Source: Lineus longissimus (Eukaryota > Nemertea > Pilidiophora > Heteronemertea > Lineidae). Taken from it: a DNA stretch of 64,000 nucleotides. The position numbers and the translations under genes were made by a program. The stretch's first letter is position 1, and every line of letters begins with the position of its first letter. The stretch covers positions 2,423,001 to 2,487,000 of the forward strand of contig NC_088326.1 in the NCBI RefSeq assembly GCF_910592395.1, given 5' to 3'. The notes beneath the pieces are model-generated. The model searched no databases and was not told the DNA's origin. It saw nothing but the letters and a program-made list of their open reading frames with translations. Shown in pieces: positions 55,656 to 64,000 of the stretch.

Positions 55656-56139
55656 GGGTCATGCTAATTCCCGACCTACCCCGACTTTTCCCAACATTTC
55701 CCGACTTGCGGAAAATGCTGCCAAAATGTAGTGTATTAATCATCAGAATATTTATATTTGTACTGTTTACATACATATACAGCACGTCTGTTAATTTCAA
55801 GACTTTTGAACGATGCTAAGTTGAGCAAAGCAAGTTACATCTACCCAACCGACCGCAATTTTTCTGCAGGTCGGTAATCTTAGTTAGTTGTGGTTGTCGC
55901 TTCTTGTAAACTGTACATGCATATGGCCTTGTCTGAACCCAGCATAAATTAATTATTGGAGTTGATTTGCTCAACTTAGCATCGTTTAAAAGTCCTGAAA
56001 TTAACAGACGTGCTGTATATGTATGTAAACAGTACAAATATAAATATTCTGATGATTAATACACTATATTTTGGCAGCATTTTCCGCAAGTCGGGAAATG
56101 TCGGGAAAAGTCGGGGTAGGTCGGGAATTAGCATGACCG
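55656..56139. mobile_element. 484-bp foldback element with 9-bp target duplication (MULE-like)
   Basis: Inverted arms 55656-55829 and 55966-56139 are 174 bp each with only a handful of mismatches, around a 136-nt centre. TATAATGTG flanks both ends (55647-55655 and 56140-56148). Long terminal inverted repeats plus a 9-bp duplication fit Mutator-like non-autonomous elements. No coding capacity. Confidence 0.88.
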
Positions 56140-56148
56140 TATAATGTG

Positions 56149-57875
56149 TGTGTACATGACTATCTATTGCCAAATAAAAAAAACTTGTTTGCAAATGTTT
56201 TTTACAGTAACATCATTACAGTTCATTTTAGGAAAAAAAGATAATTGTTCTGAATACGTGCATAGTACAGGTTATTATAATGGGTGTGGGTTTATGAATG
56301 AATATTGCACATTTTGCCGGTAGAGGTTTATTTTGGCAAAATGGTGGGTCAGCCACATTCGCAGTTGTCCCTGTTCCCATTGATGCAGCCACAAAAGTTT
56401 CCATTCCTTTGAAAGCAGACGTGTTGTAACTTGGAAGTTGATTTATAAACAGTAAATTGTGATTAACTTATACTCTGTAAATAGTTTGTCTTGTAGGTTT
56501 AAGCTTAGATATCCAATGAAGTGTGGACAATTTTCAGATTCCCAATCTCAGGCACATCCAGGCAACCAGAACCTTGTTGCAGGTGTTTGTTAGCCTCAAT
56601 ACAGTCCAAGTTACAATTGACATCCTTCCTGCTTCGCATCGTTTACGCGTAACGTAGGATTTGTGAAGATTTTGAAAAGTTCTAAATTTCAATATTAATT
56701 TTTTTAACTTTTTGGTTGGTAACAAATTTTTGTTCAGTTTTTCCAATCAAACTGTTTGTTTGGAATTGAATTGATATTTGCAGAGGAAGAAAATGGCTGC
56801 GAAAATTTGGCATTTAATGGTATATTGCCACTCATTTCTTATGAACTTTACTAAATCTTTTTCAGATTTTTAAAAATTTACACATTTCTCAAACTTTTGC
56901 AGTGAGTGAGTTTAAGAATTCGAATGTGTAAGTAACGTTTGTGAATCTTGTAACGATATTGTGTGCAACAAATTAGCTGAAATGAGTCATATGATAATAT
57001 CTTTTTGGGGTAATTCTCTAAAAGATTGAAAGCATGATCCAACGTGTTGTGAGAGGTATGTAGGCTGTATTGAACTTTTTGGTCGGGTGGGGGGAGGGGG
57101 GGGGGCAGAAGGCTCTCGTTGGGCTGAACACCACATTTCATTCTAAATCTTTATGGAAACATATCTGGAAGTATTCTGAATACGTCAGTACTTGGAACTT
57201 GGCAAATCAGCTTTCAACAAAACCCTGTTCTTATACGATGTTTAAAAAATAAAAAAGTGCGGGGGGAAAGGGAGGTGTGGTATGTATATTTATGGCTTTA
57301 TAAATTTATAGAGGTACCCTTGATATAATTTGGTCCAAGTTCTTGAGAAATGTAAATTTTTGCTGTCCAATTTTTTATCTGTAACTTCATTTTCACTGGG
57401 CATACTTCAATTCTATGTCTGGCAGGTGTTTTTATTCCTAGGGCCCAACGTCACTCTACCGAGAGGTGGAATGGAGTTGATGAAGGGTTAGGTTGTGCAA
57501 CTGAACCTACATGTAAACATGAGTTTGGGGTATTTCTTGTTGAAATTGTAAAACTCGCATTTCTGAAGAACCTGAATAGAACATTAGTCTTGTAAATTAT
57601 TTCAAATCTCCAGATCACGTCTCGATCATGTACATTTTTTGTAAATATCGACATGTATAGAATCTTTGTAAGTAATTGGACTCGATGTGTATTTAAAGAT
57701 AATACAAGGCAATTTTCATGTGGAAGATGAATTCGTTCGAGTCATTTTGTGTGCTGAAGTACTGGGTGACCCAAAAAAGACGTCCAATCGATTGGCTGGA
57801 GCTCGGGAGGGTTTCAGCAATGCCATCCACATCACACGCCACACTAGCAGCATTAGCATTTCTGCTGATGTCAAA
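56149..57875. other. Intergenic DNA downstream of the ORP1-like gene
   Basis: No gene recognised. A second AATAAA lies at 56173-56178. G-rich and A-rich patches near 57087 and 57255. Confidence 0.45.
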
Positions 57876-58140
57876 GACAATGACACAACCTGTGGAAAAA
57901 GACATTGACACAACCTAGGGACAGAGACAATGACACAACCTGTTGACAAATACATTGATTGACACAACCTATGTACAGAGACAATGACACAACCTGTGGA
58001 CAAAGACACTGACACAACCTAGGGACAGAGACAATGACACAACCTGTGGACAAAGACATTGACACAACCTATGGACAGAGACAATGACACAACCTGTGGG
58101 CAAAGACATTGACACAACCTGTGGACAAAGACACTGACAA
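57876..58140. repeat. 25-bp minisatellite
   Basis: About eleven units ending GACACAACC that alternate TGTGGACAAAGACATT and TAGGGACAGAGACAAT forms. Confidence 0.93.
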
Positions 58141-58369
58141 CTTTAAATGGCCAATTCGGAAGACAAAGGCACAACTGAACTTTCCTCACCTAAAGGCTTT
58201 CTCAGACCTTGTTTGACGGTTCCTATTGTCCTTGTTGAAATTGAGGGGGGCAAGGGTGTCACAATCGTGTCCTCCAGACCTTCCAGAATGCGGGGAGGAG
58301 TCAATACATACTGGTGTAACAGGATATATTGTCCCTGGATTTTACCATCATGGAAATGATTATGTTTTG

Positions 58370-59390
58370 GCAGGTTCATCAGCAACTTCAAGAAGGCTAT
58401 GCGTGAGGTGCCCAGTTGGCTCCTCGGGCCTGTTGTCCATAGTATGGTGAGATAGAAGCTCTGCAAGAAGACAACGAGTTCCTAAGTTGACCAAGGTACA
58501 TGAGCTACCTTGGCAGAATATCAGCAACTGCAAAGTAGGATGCTTGAGTTGCCATGTAGGGTACTTAGACCTGTCATGAAGATTAAAATGAGATAGAAGC
58601 TCTCCCAGAGACAGAAGGGTCCTGATGTTGTCCAAGGTATATGAGCTACTTCAGGGAGATCAGCTTCTGTGAGTTGACTACTTGAGGTACTAGCAGGGTA
58701 CTTAAGCCTGTCATGAAGATTACAATGAGATAGAAGCAGTTCCAGAGACGGAAGGGTCTGAATGTTTGTCAAGGAAGGAGCTACCTTGGGGAGATCATAG
58801 GCTACTAGAGGTGCCAAGGCACAGAGCTACTTCGGAGAGATCAACTACTGCAAGTAGGTTGCTTGAGTTGCCATGTAGGGTATTTGCGCCTGTCTTCAAG
58901 ATTACAATGAGATGGAAGCGCTGCCACAGACAGAATCGTGCTGATGTAGCCCTAGGTCCATGACAAAGCTACCTCAGGTACATAAGTTACTATAAGCTTC
59001 GAGTTGCCAAGTTGGGTAATCGGGCCCGTCTTCAATAGCACAGCGAGATAAGGTCCCCCAGAGAAAGAACGGTACCGATGCTGATCCCACTGCAAGAGGT
59101 ACCTAAGGAACATCAGCTTCTACAAGCAGACTACAACCTCAGTTGCCAAGTAGGGTACTTGGGCCGAACTTAACACCCAGCCAGAGATAGAAGCTCTACC
59201 AGTGGCAGTGGTGGAAGGGTCTTGCTGTTGTCCCAGTTACAAGAGCTAGTCTCGGTAGGCTGCTAGTGAGTGCCCAGTGGGCAACTTGGTCCCGTCTTCT
59301 AGAGTACAGTGAGGTAGAAGCTCTACTAGAGGTGGAAGAGTGCTGTTGTCCCAGGTACATGAGGTACCCCGAGAAACCTACGATAGTTGG
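58370..59390. repeat. Degenerate tandem repeat, period about 138 bp
   Basis: Seven units can be recognised by CCTGTCNTGAAGATTACAAT-like words followed by GAGATAGAAGC, at about 58431, 58570, 58708, 58890, 59026, 59164 and 59291. Most spacings are 127-139 bp and one is 182 bp. Confidence 0.78.
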
Positions 59391-60400
59391 CCTCAAGCTG
59401 AAAGTGTCCCTGACTAACCTCCAGCTCCTGAAGTGATGAGACAGTGTCTTTGGTGGACCTCCAGCTCCTGAAGTAATGCGAGTGTCCCTGATAGAACCTC
59501 AGAGTCCTGAAGTGATGTGACAGCGTCTCTGAAAGAACCTCCGGGTCCTAAAGTGATGTGACAGTGTCTTTGGTGGACCTCCGGGTCCTGAAGGGATGTG
59601 ACAGTGTCTCTGATAGAACCTCCGGGTCCTGAAGTGATGTGACAGTGTCTTTGGTGGACTTCCAGCTCCTGAAGGGATGTGACAGTGTCTCTGATAGAAC
59701 CTCCGGGTCCTGAAGTGATGCGACAGTGTCTTTGGTGGACCTCAAGCTCCTGAAGTGATGTGACAGTGTCTTTGGTGGACCTCCGGGTCCTGAAGTGATG
59801 TGACAGTGTCTTTGGTGGACCTCCGGGTCCTGAAGTGATGTGACAGTGTCTTTGGTGGACCTCCAGCTCCTGAAGTAATGTGACAGTGTCTTTGTGGACC
59901 TCCAGCTCCTGAAGTGATGTGACAGTGTCTTTGGTGGACCTCCAGCTCCTAAAGTGATGTGACAGTGTCTTTGGTGGACCTCCAGCTCCTAAAGTGTTGT
60001 GACAGTGTCTCTGATAGAACCTCCGGGTCCTGAAGGAATATGACAGTGTCTTTGGTGGACCTCCGGGTCCTAAAGTGATGTGACAGTGTCTTTGGTGGAC
60101 CTCCGGGTCCTAAAGTGATGTGACAGTGTCTTTGGTGGACCTCCGGGTCCTAAAGTGATGTGACAGTGTCTTTGGTGGACCTCCGGGTCCTGAAGTGATG
60201 TGACAGTGTCTTTGGTGGACCTCCAGCTCCTGAAGTGATGTGACAGTGTCTTTGGTGGACGTCCAGCTCCAAAAGTGATGCGACAGTGTCCCCGATAGAA
60301 CCTCTGGGTCCTGAAGGAATATGACAGTGTCTTTGGTGGACCTCCGGGTCCTTAAGTGATGTGACAGTGTCTCTGGTGGACCTCCAGCTCCTGAAGCACA
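59391..60400. repeat. 40-bp minisatellite
   Basis: About 25 units of TGATGTGACAGTGTCTTTGG followed by TGGACCTCCGGGTCCTGAAG. Variant units carry CAGCTCC in place of GGGTCC, or CTCTGATAGAAC in place of CTTTGGTGGAC. Confidence 0.97.
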
Positions 60401-60529
60401 ACTGTTGGAGTGGTGCAGTTGAAATATGGGCACCTGTCACCTTTGAGGTCAGAGGGTGCCAGCTGCAGATTTTTACATACTGACCGTGAATGAAAAGAAA
60501 CATAGAGGAACTCTTGTAGTCACATAACA

Positions 60530-60535
60530 TTTATT
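60530..60535 (-). terminator. Probable polyadenylation signal of the TSEN2-like gene
   Basis: Minus-strand AATAAA about 310 nt after the stop at 60844. The implied 3' UTR contains a complete copy of the tagagagg-type inverted-repeat element at 60671-60826. Confidence 0.5.
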
Positions 60536-60670
60536 TGACTCACATTTCTGTTGCGAACATTTTGAATGAGAGAAATACATTGAGTATTTGATTACAGCAT
60601 TGCGGCTTCAGGTCTGCCTGTCACGGGACTGATACAAACGGAGGCATGGTATCCAGTATCCTCTGGAGAA

Positions 60671-60826
60671 CAGTAGAATCTCTCCATTAATGTCCTTTAT
60701 TGAGAGGTGTCCTCATGACGGAAGCTAAATGCAATGGAAATGACCCATCTGGGACCAACTGCAGTGTCCTTATTACAGAGGGTGTCCTTAATCAGAGGTG
60801 TCTCCTAAGGGAGGTTCCACTTCATA
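60671..60826. repeat. Inverted-repeat element, family C, in the TSEN2 3' UTR
   Basis: CAGTAGAATCTCTCCATTAA to GGGAGGTTCCACTTCA. It ends 18 nt from the TSEN2 stop codon, inside the probable 3' UTR. Confidence 0.85.
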
Positions 60827-60843
60827 TCTGCTGATGTTGGCAA

Positions 60844-63800
60844 TTAACCCTCCTCTTTTCCTTCTCGCTCCTGTGAAGAAACCCACCTCTTGAGTAAGAT
60901 CTCCTGCAAAGATATAAAGTGCTACGTTTATTTCATTGACTCCCCTCAACTTCCCCAGCAGTTCTAGCCTCAGTGTCTTTTCCTAACATCAGATGGCAGT
61001 AGCGCAAATTTGATGAAAAATTTTGTGCGGCGATCACAATGTTCTAGTCAACAACAAAAGCACTTAAAACTCACCTTCACAGAGAATTCTGGGATACATT
61101 TTGGTGACATCATAGCTTCTGTCGACACCCTCCGTGGCTTTATGACGTAGCAATATAATACAGACTTGGCGACATGTTCTATGACGCGATCTACGCCAGC
61201 GAGGGACGCCCAGGTCAAAGGTCGCTGAGGGAATTCTGGGATTTCTTTCAGCGTGTCCTCATCGACTAGACGTACGAGGACAGAGTAGGAGGAATGGTAG
61301 AATGATGGGCCTTGTTTGTACAACACTGGAAAGAAAGAGGCAGACGTTTATACAATGACGGACTTGTACTTACAATCGTGGTACAACATGTTGTTCACAT
61401 TTTCACATGTAACTTGTCACTCTTCTCTTTTCAAGTGTGACATGAAGAACAATTCAATTGCTTCCAAAGAGCGGGCTACATACGATTCACAATGTCACCT
61501 TTCACCCTCATGTCGTGTTTTCAAGCCAAAGTCTGTTAACTCGTGACAAGTGAAACCTGACAAGTGTTGTTGTGAATCCTATATAACTCCAGCCTTGGGT
61601 GATTGGAAGTTTATTGGACCTGAAAATGTGATTTTGTGGCACAGTGAGAGCTGTTGTCGGGCTTTGAACAACAGCAGGAAGTCCAGTCTTCCACAAGATG
61701 TTAAGTCAATTATCTGATGATAATTGAAAACACACGAGAAGATAAGTTGTACATTTGTGTAATTTCTGTATGGATGACCAGTCAATGTACTTGTGAGCTA
61801 ATTATTGCCACCAACTTCAAACAGGGATAAAGCTTACACCATGCCCAATGAGCGTTACATATAAATTGTATACTTGTATAATTTCTGTGTAGACGTCTGG
61901 TCAAAGTGTTTGTGAGCCAATCATGGCCACCAACTTCAAACAGGGACAACTTGGACCATGTCTGATGAGCATTACGAGTGTTCTACTCATTCAGCTCAGT
62001 TGGCCACAAAATTTCAGGACCGACAGTCAACCTACTGATATAGACACCAAAGCTGTCAATAGTCCTTTTATGGGACAATCATAATACTTACATAGGTCTG
62101 CACCATATTTCAGGCCGGTCTTAGCCACCCACCCCTTACTTCTGTAGTAGTGGTAGGCGATATACCCAGGGAGAAATGACGGTTGAATCTCGCAGAATCT
62201 TGCCCAGGTCTCTGGGATAGTCAATGGTTTCTGGAAATGAAGTTTTAGAAGGATGCATCAGTCCCTTTCAATACAGCACAGGTGGAACCATGAATGGTTG
62301 GTTATAACCACTTCAGGGAAAGGTAGGAGCTGATACAAGTCCTCTGATAAACCAATTGTAAAGTGATTTAACTTTCATGAATTGTTACCAAACATTTTAA
62401 AATCTAGGAAGCAAGGCAGCAGTGTTTTCCAAGACGATTATCGAAGGACTACGAAACGACACAGAACCTAGATTTAGCACGTAATGCTCAGAGTTTATGA
62501 TTTTGATTCTCCAGGGTGGTGAAGGTCTTACAAAATTCAAACACCCAATCACACTCCCATAATCATTTTAGCTATACGAGACGACTCGCATCAGATGTTC
62601 AATTACAAACGTTTATGAGGTTTGCTCCATTTGCTACCAAAATAAAGCTCGTCTATAATTGGTTGGTGTTCATTAAAGGTCTCCTAGGTTCGTTGAAAAA
62701 TTTGAAAATTGAAACTGAATTTGAAAGTTTCCAATCGTGTAAATATGTACTGAATATATATTCAACAATGCCCTTGTGTAGACTGGTATACATATAGTAT
62801 TAATACCAAGTTTCAGCAAATGAGCATGCATAATAACTGTACTATGGCACAGTTTATATCTGTTTACCTGTGCCACAAGATAAGACAATGGACATCAAGA
62901 GTGTGTGCCTTTAATGAAGCGTTGCTCATTAGATCTTGTGTGCTGCTTAATTGAATGACAACTTGCAAGCATTTGATTTCAACTTTAAGGATGTGTCGGA
63001 AAAAATACAGCATGGCTGGCGTGAACGTACATTACAAGTGTAAGATGGTGAAAGAGGGTGCCGCATTTCCCTCAAATCAGAGAAGAAAACAAAATTTTCA
63101 CCATTAAATATTTCAAAATTTATTTTGTTTACTTCACAGACTTGCAATGACAAAATGTCTCCAAATTGGGGTAAAATTAAAAGGTGTACTGAAATTGAGA
63201 AGCCTGAACTGTGACAAGTTACGATGTGAAACGAAATGAAAACCAGCACGAAAGTGTTAATCAAAAATAATAGTAATAGATTTTCTCCAATCACACTGAA
63301 TCATTTGAAATGACAAAGATTAACGCGACTCAATCATTCATCAGAGGTAAACGGAAATTAGCTTCACAAACAAGAAATAAATTAATGCAATGTTTTGTTG
63401 TTTTTATAAGATTAATTAGAAAGTCATTGTTGTCTTTCATAATGTTCGTCGTTAACAGAATTCAATTTGGCAATATGTGGCCCTATATTCATATTGTGAT
63501 AGCTGCGTTTCAGACCTGTTTTTTTCTTCTCGTATCAAACTAGCAGAAAAATAATTCTTGCTCTGTGAAGTTTTGATGAAGGACTAATTATTTGTTCAGT
63601 AACACAAAAAATACACAAAATTGCTTTCTTTCGAGAAATGTTTGAATTTTTACTTTATTCAAGTTCACTGACACTGACTTAATTAAAGATTTTAGAACTG
63701 TTTTAATTACTTTTAGCAAAACAGTTCCTTCCTTGCAAACTTGTTTCCATTGTCTCCAAAGTATTTTCCTTGGTTCAACCAATGAAATTTGTCAAATATT

Positions 63801-63908
63801 GGCATACCCCTTCGACCCCTGATTCCCTCAGGATTTGACAGTAGGCCTACCTACCTGATCATGGTCCAGCAAACGAAGACACCCCAAACCATACATCAGA
63901 AAAAAAGC
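60844..63908 (-). CDS. TSEN2: TSEN2-like tRNA-splicing endonuclease subunit (3' part, four exons, incomplete)
   Basis: Minus-strand exons 63855-63908, 62092-62230, 61075-61325 and 60844-60903 join in phase with GT-AG introns (codon T|TG at the second junction) and end at TAA 60846-60844. They encode the C-terminal 167 residues or so of the catalytic subunit that cuts the 5' splice site of pre-tRNA introns in the TSEN complex. AFFLMYGLGCL, AYHYYRSKGWV, GLKYGADLLLYKQGP, FYHSSYSV and CYVIKP match Sen2/TSEN2. The catalytic triad is present: Tyr in LLYKQG, His eight residues later in FYH, Lys in VIKP. The last exon (EILLKRWVSSQER) matches the vertebrate C-terminus. The N-terminal part lies beyond the right edge. 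Confidence 0.93.
61742..61975. repeat. Imperfect tandem duplication, period about 117 bp
   Basis: GCCACCAACTTCAAACAGGG occurs at about 61807 and 61924 within two diverged units. TSEN2 intron. Confidence 0.85.
62231..63854 (-). other. TSEN2 intron
   Basis: AT-rich, no exon or repeat family recognised between the two TSEN2 exons. Confidence 0.6.
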
Positions 63909-64000
63909 CTGAAAAAAAGAAAGGAACGAAATACACTCTATTTTTAAAGGGAGGCTATAGGCATGAGCCAGGTAGGTCATATTAAAGGGATACAGGTCGT
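63909..64000 (-). other. TSEN2 intron running off the window edge
   Basis: The acceptor of the 63855-63908 exon is followed by A/T-rich intron. Upstream TSEN2 exons lie outside the window. Confidence 0.6.

Noticed and set aside
57716-58065. Minus-strand repeat peptides (VSLSTGCVIV type)
   Set aside because: Translation of a 25-bp minisatellite in an overlapping set of frames; not a gene.
59548-60530. Minus-strand frames with RSTKDTVTSL-type repeats
   Set aside because: Translation of the 40-bp minisatellite. The frame changes with unit variants and there is no start or splice context.

Overview
The window is genomic DNA from an animal, most likely a marine non-vertebrate bilaterian. It has GT-AG introns, AATAAA-type polyadenylation signals, single-copy animal genes with short exons, and intergenic and intronic DNA full of short inverted-repeat elements, tRNA-derived SINEs, LINE scraps and minisatellites. 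The phylum cannot be fixed from the sequence alone; a mollusc, other lophotrochozoan, hemichordate or echinoderm would all fit. No bacterial, organellar or viral gene was recognised.

Four protein genes can be supported. (1) A ZNF800-like C2H2 zinc-finger gene on the minus strand has its whole CDS in one exon (3493-6165) and a probable polyadenylation signal at 1727-1722. (2) A KLHDC9-like kelch gene on the plus strand has coding exons 8469-8638 and 9018-9846. It lies head to head with ZNF800 around a CpG-containing, YY1-motif promoter region near 7.4 kb. (3) A very large ORP1 (OSBPL1A) oxysterol-binding-protein-related gene on the plus strand runs from 18315 to 54228. I rebuilt 24 coding exons whose splice phases all agree, giving a predicted 1005-residue protein with ankyrin repeats, PH domain, coiled region, FFAT motif and complete lipid-transfer domain with EQVSHHPP. 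(4) The 3' part of a TSEN2-like tRNA-splicing endonuclease gene lies on the minus strand (exons 63855-63908, 62092-62230, 61075-61325, 60844-60903). It runs off the right edge and carries all three catalytic residues. ORP1 and TSEN2 converge.

Between genes and in introns the layout is as follows. At 10.7-17.2 kb is a 6.4-kb structure bounded by 1.1-kb inverted arms, holding an 821-bp direct duplication and a perfect 54-bp palindrome. At 29.05-29.99 kb (ORP1 intron 10) is a 29-bp minisatellite with a 174-bp higher-order repeat. At 30.5-32.7 kb, three copies of one inverted-repeat element alternate with two 571-bp spacers. At 35.04-35.38 kb the front half of ORP1 exon 11 is tandemly triplicated. 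At 43.9-45.0 kb a 103-bp array is split by a LINE tail. At 47.2-50.0 kb is a cluster of nested short elements. At 55.66-56.14 kb a foldback element has a 9-bp target duplication next to the ORP1 polyadenylation signal. At 57.9-60.4 kb three different tandem arrays abut.

The genes do not form a pathway; they act in transcription control, an unknown kelch role, endosome-ER lipid contact and tRNA splicing. Most of the unusual content is repeat biology, and the best-supported new items are the repeat structures read directly from the sequence.
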